Assembly: GCF_001645125.1 (NCBI RefSeq)
Contig: NZ_LXKA01000329.1
Span: 1-64,000 of the forward strand
DNA: 64,000 nucleotides
Direction of reading: 5' to 3'
Source: Paraburkholderia ginsengiterrae
Lineage (GTDB): Bacteria; Pseudomonadota; Gammaproteobacteria; Burkholderiales; Burkholderiaceae
Numbering within the stretch: position 1 is the stretch's first letter; each line of letters starts with the position of its first letter. Shown one piece after another: positions 1 through 8,620 of this stretch. The notes beneath the pieces are model-generated. The model saw only the letters and a program-made list of their open reading frames with translations, searched no databases and was not told the DNA's origin. Both the position numbers and the translations under genes were made by a program.

Positions 1-1235
1 GAAGGTGCGTGTCGGGCATCGGCGCGCGGTTGCGCCTCTGGATCCCGGACCGCGTCGAGCGATGGCAGCCGTGCCGGCTCGTTGAGACCGACGACATCCA
101 GAACGTCGTTTGGCTGACGGACGACTCTGCGGGAAACCGGGTCGTTTTCCCGCAGACGCTGACGGACCTCGAGCAACAGTTCGCCTGGGTCGGCCTTGAG
201 GCGCGATGCTGGACGCGTTGCACCTTGGGGCGCATCCTGCGGAACGGGCATTCCGGTCTGCTTGCCATAGAACGGGCCGGGCGGGTCAGTGACCTTGATG
301 AGCGCCGGCATCAACTGGCGGAGGAAGTTTCCGTACGGAGTCAGTAGTGGCAGGAACAGCCCGGCCAGGACCACATTGAACAGCGTATGGAAGTCGGCTA
401 CCACCCGCGCGTTGTCGGGTTCCATCGTGACCATGAACCGCCCGATCGGCCCGAGTGCAACGAGCACGAGCGTGACGCCGGTCGCCAGGATGAGAAGATT
501 GCCAACCGGAGGTCGCCTTGTTGCAGGATCGTCAGGCACGGTCCATTCGAGCACCGGTTTGATTGCGGTGCCCAGGTTTGCCCCCAGCACGAGCGCGAAT
601 GCGGTGTCGGGCGGCACAACGTTTCTGGCGCAGAGCGACGCGACCAGCAGCACGGCAGCGACGTTTGAATTCGCGGCCCAGCTCAGGCTTGCCGCCAGCA
701 GCACATCCACCAGCGGCACGGTGGATGCCGCACCCAGCAGCATGCGCAGGCTGGGCGCGTCTTCGTAGTCCGTCATCAGGTCGAGCAGTTCGTGCAGCGC
801 GATCAGCATCAGGCCCAGTCCGATGAACGCACGGCCCAGATCATGGGCCCGAGCGTTCGATGACCTGCGGAACATCAATACGCCGACGAGTATCAGTGCC
901 GGCGAGACCGCCGCCACGTCGAACGACAGCACCTGCACGATCAGCGTCGCACCGACGTTGGCACCGAGCATCATGGCAAGCGCCGGAACGAGGTCGACGC
1001 ATCCGGTTGGGGCCAGGCTGGCTATCAGCGAGCCGGTTGCCGTACCGCTTTGCGTGACAGCCGTCGCGCCCACGCCGGCAAGGAAGGCATGTCCCCGGTT
1101 GCGTAGTGAACGCGCGAGGAGCGGCTGAAGATTTGCACCGAATGCCCGCTGCATACCTGTCTGGACCATCTGCGTGCCCAGCAGCAGAAGCGCGATCGAA
1201 CCCGCCAGATCGATCAGCGTGAATGTCGTCGGCAT
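1..1235 (-). CDS. Na/Pi cotransporter family protein, 3' end beyond the window edge
   Basis: Reading leftward from an ATG at 1235 the frame stays open to the window edge (411 codons). The product is a membrane protein that would import inorganic phosphate with sodium. It aligns along its length with the complete cotransporter at 4413-6074: both share the glycine-rich start TLIDLAGS, the repeat motif MMLGANVGATLIVQVLS, and the second repeat LVLGANLGTAIKP, which mark the two inverted Na_Pi_cotrans repeats. The QSSTAT-type motif of the intact copy is changed to QSGTAT here, and the second-repeat HSSVA region reads NSNVA, so transport residues may differ. After about residue 310 the sequence diverges strongly from the PhoU-like tail of the other copy. 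Family assignment is firm; whether this copy is functional is unknown. Confidence 0.8.
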   Translation of the reverse strand, partial: MPTTFTLIDLAGSIALLLLGTQMVQTGMQRAFGANLQPLLARSLRNRGHAFLAGVGATAVTQSGTATGSLIASLAPTGCVDLVPALAMMLGANVGATLIVQVLSFDVAAVSPALILVGVLMFRRSSNARAHDLGRAFIGLGLMLIALHELLDLMTDYEDAPSLRMLLGAASTVPLVDVLLAASLSWAANSNVAAVLLVASLCARNVVPPDTAFALVLGANLGTAIKPVLEWTVPDDPATRRPPVGNLLILATGVTLVLVALGPIGRFMVTMEPDNARVVADFHTLFNVVLAGLFLPLLTPYGNFLRQLMPALIKVTDPPGPFYGKQTGMPVPQDAPQGATRPASRLKADPGELLLEVRQRLRENDPVSRRVVRQPNDVLDVVGLNEPARLPSLDAVRDPEAQPRADARHAP

Positions 1236-1454
1236 GGCTGCGCCCCCGTTGTGCCGTCGTATTTCCGGTTTGCTCGACACACTTGCAACCTGGCGCCGCA
1301 CACCCGTCCATGAGCGCCGCAGGTAGTCGGATGAATATACGCCATTGTCGCGAAAACTGGCGCAGGCATTCGTGCGTCAGCGCACGGCGAGTCCGCTAAC
1401 AAGGGAGGTGCGGATCACGCGTGTGAAGCAGATCGGTGAGGCGCAGGCAGAATG

Positions 1455-1727
1455 CTAGTTGCCGTCCCCGCGGCCCAGGTCGTCGATCAGACGACGCCCA
1501 GCGGAAAAGCCGCTCATCAGGGCGTCTGCTTCGCTCCGGAACGGGCGGCCATCCACGTCGCCAAGCCGCAGGGGCGTGAAACATGAAACGGGCTCGCCCG
1601 CCTTACTGATCGTCACGACCGCCACATACCTGGGTGCCTCACGCGATTTGCCGGCATCGGCCACCGTGAGATTCGTTTCGACACTGACCTCGAATTCGAA
1701 TCCGAGATAATCGTACATACGTTTCAT
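1455..1727 (-). CDS. Small conserved protein, paralogue of the gene at 2728
   Basis: A 90-residue protein starting MKRMYDYLGFEFEVSVET. It matches the product of 2728-3075 in order: an aromatic start (YDYLGFEFEVSVE against YEYNGFTLQVAVE), then YVAVVTISKAGEPV against YVAVVRIFEAGSVV, then PLRLGDVDGRPF against QLRLGDVGGHAF, a short acidic segment with SEADAL/SEAAAL, and a final helix ending in IDDL/VDDL. No signal peptide or membrane segment is visible, so it should be cytoplasmic. It lies behind a Na/Pi cotransporter gene on the same strand. I do not recognise the function. The paired occurrence beside phosphate-transport genes is an observation, not proof of a phosphate role. Confidence 0.7.
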   Translation of the reverse strand: MKRMYDYLGFEFEVSVETNLTVADAGKSREAPRYVAVVTISKAGEPVSCFTPLRLGDVDGRPFRSEADALMSGFSAGRRLIDDLGRGDGN

Positions 1728-1953
1728 GTGACACCTCGCGGGATCACGCGCTCTGGCGGGAGGTGCCGAAGGCGGTCGCAGGCATCAGCTGGCCACCATT
1801 CATACACCAGCATACGCCTGCGGGGGCAGTTCGATTCCGCGTCTGAACGTGCCGGTAGGATTCGTCAACGATCACACCGGTTCGAGGTTGCCAGGCGCCC
1901 GTTGCACGCATGTGACGGTAAGGTGCAGCATGTCCTCGACGCGCAGCGGATTT

Positions 1954-2388
1954 TTATTTCGCCGCGATGGTCACGCTTCCGCCCGCTGGCGCCCCTGTCT
2001 GACCAGATGGCGTAACTACCTGAATCCGTCCATGCGGCAACAGCAGTTCGACGATGCCACGTGTAGGAACGCTGGCCGACAGTGTGGCGATCTTCGACGG
2101 CACAAACCACCGGCATCGCGCAATCTCGTTGCTCGGCTGTGCGATCGCGTCGGACGGCACACCCGCCAGAAAGACATCGTGCAGCGTGCCCAGACCGCCA
2201 AACCAGAACAGATAGGTCAGTTCTGTCGCAACAAGTCCCGTCTCTTCTTCAAGCTCGCGCCGCGCGGCATCAGCAGGTGTCTCGTCGCGCCTGATCCTGC
2301 CACCGGGGAGCGACCACCTGGCGCGCGCTCTCGCGACCAGCAGTACCCGGCCATCCCGGATACACAGGACCGTTGCCCTGTCTTTCAT
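1954..2388 (-). CDS. Nudix hydrolase
   Basis: A 144-residue single-domain Nudix protein that would cleave a nucleoside diphosphate linked to another group, releasing a nucleotide and phosphate. The Nudix box is complete: GGRIRRDETPADAARRELEE followed by ETGL fits GX5EX7REUXEEXGU, with the metal-binding glutamates present. Length and the N-terminal beta strand (VLCIRDGRVLLVARAR) are usual for MutT-like or ADP-ribose-type members. The substrate cannot be told from sequence. The gene is divergent from the small-protein gene at 2728 across a 340-bp A+T-rich spacer. Confidence 0.9.
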   Translation of the reverse strand: MKDRATVLCIRDGRVLLVARARARWSLPGGRIRRDETPADAARRELEEETGLVATELTYLFWFGGLGTLHDVFLAGVPSDAIAQPSNEIARCRWFVPSKIATLSASVPTRGIVELLLPHGRIQVVTPSGQTGAPAGGSVTIAAK

Positions 2389-2727
2389 GCGAAGTCTGTC
2401 CTCTTATGCGAGGCGCCGATTTTATGACGACACGGACGATGAATCGATGAAGTTGCGCGATCCAAACCCGGTGCCTTTCCTCGACGCTGGCAGCAAACGG
2501 CGATCCGGTGTGGTTTGCAACGGCATTCGATGTGTACTTTGCACACTATATCGTCACAAAAATGTCACAATTATGCGTTTTCATGCATTTTGGCACTATC
2601 GAAGAATAAACTTTGATAGTTATGACAATGCGCCGGCGACTGCAAGGGGATTGCGGTCGATTGTGCGCGGCTGAAAACCATGTCAGGCATGCGAGCCTGC
2701 AAGCACGGCAAGCCAACGGAGCACGCC
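2389..2727. promoter_or_regulatory. Divergent intergenic region, A+T-rich
   Basis: About 340 bases separate the leftward Nudix gene from the rightward small gene. The part from 2521 to 2640 is much richer in A+T than its surroundings and carries a close direct repeat of GTCACAA (near 2552 and 2563) and TATA-like hexamers, so promoters for both genes are likely here. I see no gene in it. Exact -35 and -10 boxes cannot be fixed by eye. Confidence 0.35.
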
Positions 2728-3075
2728 ATGACACGGACATACGAGTACAACGGCTTCACCCTACAGGTCGCAGTCGAATCTGACTTCTGCAGCGGCCCGA
2801 CCAAGCGCGCATTGGCTCATCCGGGCTATGTAGCTGTTGTTCGCATTTTCGAGGCGGGTAGCGTGGTGCCCCGATTGTCGCAACTCAGACTGGGGGATGT
2901 GGGCGGGCACGCGTTCGATAGCGAGGCTGCCGCCCTGAATGGCGGGTACTTTGCAGCATGCACGATCGTGGACGATCTTTTTGGCCAGGACATGGCAGAC
3001 GCCTTCGTCGTGCCATTACGGCCCTCGCCGGCTACGCTACGACGCCGGGCAGGGCTGTCGTCCAGAGAGGCGTGA
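2728..3075 (+). CDS. Small conserved protein, paralogue of the gene at 1455
   Basis: A 115-residue protein starting MTRTYEYNGFTLQVAVES. Residues 1-85 align with the 90-residue product of 1455-1727; the last 30 residues (from DMADAFVVPLRPSPATLRRR) are an extension absent from the paralogue. I chose the ATG at 2728 because homology begins exactly there, rather than an upstream in-frame ATG at 2680. No membrane segment or signal is seen. Its stop lies 48 bases from the convergent phoU-like gene. Function unknown. Confidence 0.7.
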   Translation: MTRTYEYNGFTLQVAVESDFCSGPTKRALAHPGYVAVVRIFEAGSVVPRLSQLRLGDVGGHAFDSEAAALNGGYFAACTIVDDLFGQDMADAFVVPLRPSPATLRRRAGLSSREA

Positions 3076-3123
3076 CGATCATCCGGCGCTTCGCACGATC
3101 GTTGGGCCGCTGCTGTCCGGTGC

Positions 3124-3831
3124 TCAATGATCCAGGGCTTCGCGCTCAAGCCGCTCGCGCGACACATGGCGCACATCCGTGCCCTTGACGACATAGATGA
3201 CGAGCTCGGCCAGATTCTTCGCGTGATCCCCGATCCGTTCGATGGCCGATGCAATGAACAGGTAGTCGAGCGCAGAAGCGATGACGCGAGGATTCCCGGC
3301 CATATACGCTGGTAGTTTGCGCACAAAAGCGCGGTAGCGGTCATCGATCGCCTCGTCCTCGGACATGATTGCGGCTGCCGCTACCGTATCGAGTCGGGCA
3401 AATGCGGCGAGCGCGTGATGGAGGATCGATGCGGCCATCTGTCCGGATGACTGGATATCGGCGACGTTTATGTTCCTGCCTGCACCGTCCTGCGCGATTC
3501 GCCGCGTGCGCTTCGCGATCTTGCGTGCCTCATCGCCGGCACGTTCGAGATTAGTAATGCCCTTCGAGATGGCCATCACCTGACGCAGGTCGGATGCAGT
3601 CGGCTGGCGCCGCGCGATGATGTTGCCGCACTCGGCATCGATCTCGACTTCCATTGCGTTGAGTCGATGCTCCTCATCCACCACCTTCGCCACGAGGTCC
3701 ATGTCGAAGCGGCCAAGCGCGTCCATCGCATCGGTCAGTTGTGATTCGACCAGTCCGCCCATCTCGAAAAACCTCGACGACAGGTGCTCAAGGTCGGCGT
3801 CGAACCTGCTGGAAATGTGCTTGTCGGGCAT
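3124..3831 (-). CDS. phoU: PhoU-family phosphate uptake regulator
   Basis: A 235-residue all-helical protein with two PhoU repeats. PhoU proteins bind metal and restrain phosphate uptake and Pho signalling at the membrane. The sequence opens MPDKHISSRFDADLEHLSSR, and both repeats end in the family motif: ISKGITNLERAGDEARKIAK near residues 80-100 and LFIASAIERIGDHAKNLAEL near residues 190-215, which carries the conserved ERIGDHA metal-binding segment. The start at 3831 is supported by an AAGGAGAG ribosome binding site about seven bases upstream. A longer open frame continues to 4044 but lacks homology there. No pstSCAB genes are nearby. The neighbouring Na/Pi cotransporter (4413) carries its own PhoU-like tail, so this PhoU may act with the cotransporter rather than with Pst. 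Confidence 0.9.
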   Translation of the reverse strand: MPDKHISSRFDADLEHLSSRFFEMGGLVESQLTDAMDALGRFDMDLVAKVVDEEHRLNAMEVEIDAECGNIIARRQPTASDLRQVMAISKGITNLERAGDEARKIAKRTRRIAQDGAGRNINVADIQSSGQMAASILHHALAAFARLDTVAAAAIMSEDEAIDDRYRAFVRKLPAYMAGNPRVIASALDYLFIASAIERIGDHAKNLAELVIYVVKGTDVRHVSRERLEREALDH

Positions 3832-3896
3832 TGAAAACTCTCCTTGCCAGAAAGAGGATAAACTGTTTGTACGGTTTGTCCAACCTGCGCAAAAAC

Positions 3897-4322
3897 ATGA
3901 AGCCACAGACCACCAGGAACAGAAGCGGCAAAGGACCGTCTGTGCGCCCGGCCACAGATGCGGATCAGTCACCAGCGGGCGACGACTCGACTGGCAGGAC
4001 CAAAGTTCGACGTTCGTCGACGATGGAGAAAGCCGGAAAGGCAACGCCCGTTGAAGCGCCCCCCATGCGCGTCGCCCGGTTCCGCAAGGAGCAGGTGAAG
4101 CGGGAAAAGGTCGTGCGGGACACCTTCACGATGCCGAGGTCAGATTACGAAACGATCGCGGCGCTCAAACAGCGGTGTCTCGACGCGGGGGTCGACGCGA
4201 AAAAGAGCGAAGTCCTGAGGGCGGCCGTGCTTCTGCTGGCGTCTGAACCGACGGAACGCATGCTCGCGACCATCGCGGCCCTCAAGCCGGTCAAGACTGG
4301 CCGGCCACCCAGGTCGAAGTAG
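3897..4322 (+). CDS. Putative ribbon-helix-helix-like protein
   Basis: A 141-residue basic protein. The first 80 residues are low-complexity and rich in Lys, Arg, Ser and Pro. The C-terminal part reads RDTFTMPRSDYETIAALKQR followed by a second helix KKSEVLRAAVLLL, the strand-helix-helix order of ribbon-helix-helix DNA-binding domains. The ATG at 3897 was chosen over an upstream start at 3741, which lies inside the divergent phoU-like coding region. It sits head to head with phoU and 90 bases upstream of the Na/Pi cotransporter, so it could regulate them. That role is inferred; the fold is a by-eye guess. Confidence 0.55.
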   Translation: MKPQTTRNRSGKGPSVRPATDADQSPAGDDSTGRTKVRRSSTMEKAGKATPVEAPPMRVARFRKEQVKREKVVRDTFTMPRSDYETIAALKQRCLDAGVDAKKSEVLRAAVLLLASEPTERMLATIAALKPVKTGRPPRSK

Positions 4323-4412
4323 AAGCTGCGCACGAGGGCTGAGGGTCGCGCCGTATGGCGCCCGCACGGAGAGACACATGAGCTCGTCGTCCGGCACGGA
4401 GGACTGCTAACC

Positions 4413-6074
4413 ATGACATGGACGTTGACGCTGATCGATCTGGCCGGGTCGGTTGCGCTGCTGCTGTGGGGTACCCACATGGTGCAGACAGGTATCCAGC
4501 GCGCATTCGGTGCCAGCCTTCGCTCACTGCTCGGTCGGGCCCTGCGCGGGCGACTGGGCGCCTTCCTGGCCGGTATGGGCGTCACCGCGGTATTGCAGAG
4601 CAGTACGGCGACAGGACTTATGACGGCCGGTTTTGCTGCCGGCGGCCTGGTCGAGCTGGTTCCCGCGCTCGCCATCATGCTTGGCGCGAACGTCGGCACG
4701 ACGCTGATCGTGCAGGTGCTGTCGTTCGATGTTTCAGCTGCCTCGCCGGCGCTGATCCTCATTGGCGTGCTGATGTTCCGTAAGGCGTCGACCACGCGGG
4801 CACACGATCTGGGCCGCGTGCTGATTGGCCTGGGCCTGATGCTGCTTGCGCTTCACCAGCTACTCGGGCTGATGACGGACTACGAGGATGCGCCCAGCCT
4901 GCGCATGCTGCTGGGTGCCGCATCCACCGCGCCGGTGGTCGATGTTATGCTGGCGGCGGGTCTGACCTGGGCTGCACATTCGAGCGTCGCGATCGTCCTT
5001 CTTATCATGTCGCTGTGTGCGCAGAATGTGATCCCGCCCGATGCCGCGTTCGCGCTGGTGCTGGGCGCGAATCTCGGCACCGCAATCAATCCATTGGTGG
5101 AGGGGGCCACCGCCGGCGATCCGGCCTCGAGGCGGCTGCCGTTGGGCAATCTGCTCTCGCGGGCCGTCGGCATCGTAATGGCGCTCGCCGCGCTCGGGCC
5201 ACTGGGCCGGCTCATGGTCACGCTTGAACCGGACAATGCCCGGGTGGTGGCCGATTTTCATACGCTGTTCAACCTGGTACTGGCGTGCCTGTTCCTGCCG
5301 GTGCTGTCTCCGTACGCGCGCCTGCTAGGACGGCTTCTGCCCCCGCGCACTGATCCCGCCGACCCGTCGCGGCCGCTGTATCTCGATCCGGCCGCACGCC
5401 AGATTCCGATGGTTGCGCTTGGCAACGCGGCACGTGAGGCCCTGCGGCTGGCCGATGTGCTCGGTGAGATGCTGGCGGGTGCCCGCGCGGCGCTGGTAGA
5501 GGGCGACCGGAAACTGATCGCGGAAACCCGCCGGCACGATGATGTGCTGGACAGTCTGAATACAGCGATCAAGACGTACCTGACGTCGCTCGATCCGGAG
5601 CAGCTTGCCGACAACGACCATCGACGTCTGCACGAGATTCTGACCTTCGTGATCAACATTGAGCAGGCGGGCGATGTGGTCGATCTGAACCTGCTCCCGC
5701 ACGCCAGCAAGCGCGTGAAGCGCGGCCTCGCGTTTTCGAAGGAAGGGGAAGCGGACCTGCTGGCCATGATGGACCGCCTGATGACCAACCTGCGTACCGC
5801 AGCTTCCCTGTTCATGACAGAGGATCCACGTACAGCACACATGCTGGCCGACGAAAAGGTGGCCTTCAGGGAAGCGGAGTCTGCCGCGACGGCCTCGCAC
5901 TTTGAGCGGCTGCGCGCCGGTCGCATCGACAGCGCCCAGACCAGTGCGCTGCACCTCGATCTGCTTCGTGATCTGAAGCTCATCAATTCGCATATTGTGG
6001 CCGCAGCCGCGTACCCGGTCCTCGAGCGCACGGGCGCGCTGTTGCCAAGCCGCATTGCCGCGAACGAGATGTAG
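4413..6074 (+). CDS. Na/Pi cotransporter family protein, complete
   Basis: A 553-residue inner-membrane protein that would import inorganic phosphate coupled to sodium. The N-terminal half holds two inverted Na_Pi_cotrans repeats. Each has its own signature: AVLQSSTATGLMTAGF plus MLGANVGTTLIVQVLS in the first, and WAAHSSVAIVLL plus LVLGANLGTAINPLVE in the second. About nine hydrophobic segments occur before residue 300. Residues 335-545 form a soluble, helical PhoU-like domain (for example HEILTFVINIEQAGDVVDL), as in NptA/YjbB-type bacterial proteins. The gene follows the RHH-like gene on the same strand. Unlike the partial copy at the left edge, its QSST and GANVGT motifs are intact, so I expect it to be functional. 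Confidence 0.9.
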   Translation: MTWTLTLIDLAGSVALLLWGTHMVQTGIQRAFGASLRSLLGRALRGRLGAFLAGMGVTAVLQSSTATGLMTAGFAAGGLVELVPALAIMLGANVGTTLIVQVLSFDVSAASPALILIGVLMFRKASTTRAHDLGRVLIGLGLMLLALHQLLGLMTDYEDAPSLRMLLGAASTAPVVDVMLAAGLTWAAHSSVAIVLLIMSLCAQNVIPPDAAFALVLGANLGTAINPLVEGATAGDPASRRLPLGNLLSRAVGIVMALAALGPLGRLMVTLEPDNARVVADFHTLFNLVLACLFLPVLSPYARLLGRLLPPRTDPADPSRPLYLDPAARQIPMVALGNAAREALRLADVLGEMLAGARAALVEGDRKLIAETRRHDDVLDSLNTAIKTYLTSLDPEQLADNDHRRLHEILTFVINIEQAGDVVDLNLLPHASKRVKRGLAFSKEGEADLLAMMDRLMTNLRTAASLFMTEDPRTAHMLADEKVAFREAESAATASHFERLRAGRIDSAQTSALHLDLLRDLKLINSHIVAAAAYPVLERTGALLPSRIAANEM

Positions 6075-6496
6075 TCGCGAAAAGGAGCGCTGACACCGCA
6101 CATACAGCCGGGACGGTCCGCGGGCAAGAGAGCCAGGGTAAGGGCACCTTCTTCGGCCACAGCGGACCCTGTCGTTCGCCACTCCTCCCAGTGTCCCGGG
6201 GCACCCATCATATGCATCTACCCGACACGCCAACGGCGGCACGACTTGCAATTGATACTCCGCTCGCATCGCGGGACGCCGAGGCAGGAGGTTTGTCCTC
6301 AGGCAGAGATAAATCGTAGTTCTTATTGTAGTTTCAAGGCTTATGAGGAATAGCCCCGATTTCTATCTTGATGCCATCCATGTTCGTCGCCTGCGATGTC
6401 GAACGTGACGGCTTGTTCCCAAGTCGAATTCGGACTGAGTCATTGCTTCGACGCGTCTTGGATCGACGCAGGACTTGGGTTTTACCGTTGACACAA
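6075..6496. other. Intergenic stretch without a recognisable gene
   Basis: About 420 bases lie between two convergent genes. Open frames here are short and are antisense reflections of the cotransporter end. An A+T-richer pocket at 6300-6370 could hold a termination or regulatory signal, but no clear hairpin with a T-run was seen. Confidence 0.3.
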
Positions 6497-7192
6497 TTAT
6501 TTCACACCGCGAAGCACCATAAACTGGCAAGGCTGAAGCGGCTCGACCATAGGTTTCGGCGCCCAGTTGACAAAATTATTGTCGCACCCTTCGCCGATGC
6601 CGCCCGCCATGATCGGCACCACTACATAAAAGAACGTATGGTGTGCACCGAGCCCGAGCGCCGTACCGACCAGCGTCCCGACGATACCGGCCGCAATCGA
6701 GCCGAGCGCGAGCGGAACGAAGATCTTGATGAAGCCCTGAATCAGCACGCGCCGGTCCATGCTCAGAATGCTGCCAACGATGATCGACGCAATGAACAGA
6801 TACAGGAAATTGGTCGATTTCGTGAAATCCGTGGTGAGCGTGAGGATCGGCCTGGGCAACAGATGGTAGTAGCTCAGCGCGGACGGAATGAAGGTCGCGA
6901 AGATCGCGGCGGCGCCGATATTGCGCACGATCGGCAGACGCTTGCCGATCTCCGCGCAGGTGAAGCCGAAGAAGGCCAATACAGCGATTGCCATCGAGAT
7001 CTCGCCGGGCACCTTGCCGGTGATCGCGAATCCGGCGATCAGCGCGAGCAGGATCACGTAGACCGGCAACGGAATGATGCCGATCCGATATTCCATCAGC
7101 TTCCACCAGCCCTCGGGCCAGAAGCGGGGCCTGATCCCGGGTTGCTGCGCCGACGCCGGTGCGGGCGTTGAGGTGTGTGAACTCGTTTGCAT
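6497..7192 (-). pseudogene. 2-hydroxycarboxylate (citrate/malate) transporter, truncated
   Basis: The 231-residue product matches the N-terminal half of the 2HCT family (CitS, CitP, MleP), secondary transporters that exchange or symport citrate, malate or lactate across the inner membrane. Typical features are WWKLMEYRIGIIPLPVYVIL at the start, IVGSILSMDRRVLI in the middle, and the first re-entrant loop motif IMAGGIGEG near residue 200. Full members are about 440 residues with a second GGxG loop. Here the frame departs from the family right after GGIGEG and ends 30 residues later. The second half is absent downstream, so this is a deletion remnant. It should not transport. Promoter and start appear intact. 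Confidence 0.75.
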
Positions 7193-7344
7193 GAAGTGTT
7201 TTCTTGCGGTTGAAGGCCGGTGGTGTATTGCCGCGAAGCGTTCCAGTGAGCGCGCGGAGCTTTGATCTGGTCAGTGGATCCTACTGGTGTCGTCGGCACG
7301 CATGCGACAGATCATCTACGGATGCGAAGCCCATTTGGACGTCC

Positions 7345-7596
7345 TCACCCGTCACGCAACCCGTATTGCAAGTTGTTCATCGAAGGGCGCCGGGTGTCTG
7401 GCGGGAATACATTCCAGTTGCCGTTGTCGTGACGAAAAAAGAAGATTACGTGCGCCGCCTGCGATCGAGAGAGTTCGACGTGCACGTAACGCCTCGATCG
7501 TCCATGACCATGACGGACGACCAAAATGGGATGCGCTGCCGTAGGTCCGACCCATTTGTCGATGGCCGCTCGCAAAGACATTCTGACATCGGTCAT
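7345..7596 (-). CDS. Small conserved Burkholderia-type protein
   Basis: An 83-residue basic protein with MSLRAAIDKWVGPTAAHP near its start, an RRYVHVE strand in the middle and FFFRHDNGNWNVFPPDTRRP near the end. I recall similar short proteins scattered through Burkholderia genomes; none has a known function. The ATG at 7596 is decided by a strong AGGAGG ribosome binding site five bases upstream; a GTG two codons earlier would sit on that site. No membrane segment is seen. Confidence 0.55.
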   Translation of the reverse strand: MTDVRMSLRAAIDKWVGPTAAHPILVVRHGHGRSRRYVHVELSRSQAAHVIFFFRHDNGNWNVFPPDTRRPSMNNLQYGLRDG

Positions 7597-7645
7597 CGAC
7601 ACCTCCTGCGTCGATTAATGATTCGCGCTATGTACATGGCTTCCT

Positions 7646-7927
7646 TCACGCCCCATTGCAAAACAGGATCGCAGCGCCGATGATCCCCGTCAGGAAGACC
7701 CAAAAAAGCGTACTCTCAACCTTGGTCGGACCGAAGAGCTTGCTACAAAGGAGTCCGACACTTCCAATGCCTCCGAGAAAGACCAGAAAGTCGCCACATG
7801 TAGGAACTGGCACGCCAGCAAGAGTTGACGCGCATTGCCCGAACGCGCATGCCTTCAACATCAGACCGCCGAGACAGACACACACAAGGGCCGCAAACGG
7901 CCACCGTTCCAATTCGGTATCTTTCAT
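7646..7927 (-). CDS. Small membrane protein
   Basis: A 93-residue protein with three hydrophobic segments: ALVCVCLGGLMLKACAFG, FLVFLGGIGSVGLLCSKLF and LFWVFLTGIIGAAILFCNGA. It probably sits in the inner membrane and is rich in cysteine for its size. I chose the ATG at 7927 because a GGAAG ribosome binding site lies about six bases upstream and the membrane-protein character starts there. The frame is open further upstream to 8227, adding 100 cysteine-containing residues of doubtful coding value. I do not recognise the family. Confidence 0.45.
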   Translation of the reverse strand: MKDTELERWPFAALVCVCLGGLMLKACAFGQCASTLAGVPVPTCGDFLVFLGGIGSVGLLCSKLFGPTKVESTLFWVFLTGIIGAAILFCNGA

Positions 7928-8227
7928 GGCTGCTTCCACAGATGACGCTAAATGCGGGCCTGCGCCATGCAATGATTCCGGCGCTACGTGACACATCGCA
8001 GGGAAATAGCATCCGTCCACCACTGTTTCTCCGCTGCCGCATGGTAGATAAACCTCTGGCAACGCATACGGGGTGACGCCGCATTTCAAATACGTGGCGC
8101 TCTCTGGATGATTGAAACGGATTGTAGAAAGCGGACACCTTCTGCAAGCTTTCTGTGCCGCCGCCAAGTCATGGGTGTTAACCCGCTTCTCCGCCGCAAC
8201 CGCAACGACGGATGTCGGCACTGCCAC

Positions 8228-8620
8228 GTCGACGAGTTAGTGACGCAAGAGGGAAGCGTGTCCGCCTCTGAAGCGCAGATCTCATGCATCAAGCGATGCA
8301 TGGGCGCAAAAGTGCCGACACAAAAACTTGGGTCACAGGAGCGTGAAGGCGTCTTCTTCGCCAACATCGTCAACCTGCGGAGCCGGCTTTTGGGCCGCGG
8401 CGGGGACACTGTCTTTCGCTGCGCCCTTGAAAGTTATCGAAGCAAGTCATCAAAGCTGGAAGGGCGGTCTTTGAATGGCAAGCTGTCTGGTCCTCATGGA
8501 AATCCCGTATGGAAAACCCATCCCCGTGTAAGTCGGCAGAAGGAATCGGTCCCCTAGAATCGCCTCCATCGATGCAGACGGGCGGCATTCCGCCGCACCG
8601 GACAATAATGGAGACTATCG
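8228..8620. other. Upstream region of the ABC importer, no clear gene
   Basis: Nearly 400 bases precede the substrate-binding protein gene. Overlapping open frames on both strands have no recognisable protein character. The last 100 bases probably carry the promoter of the ABC operon; no operator is obvious. Confidence 0.3.

Noticed and set aside
9-347. 112-codon open frame at the left edge, plus strand
   Set aside because: It is antisense to the Na/Pi cotransporter frame that is open from 1235 to the edge and has homology.
3741-3896. Upstream extension of the RHH-like gene
   Set aside because: It lies inside the divergent phoU-like coding region and has no protein character.
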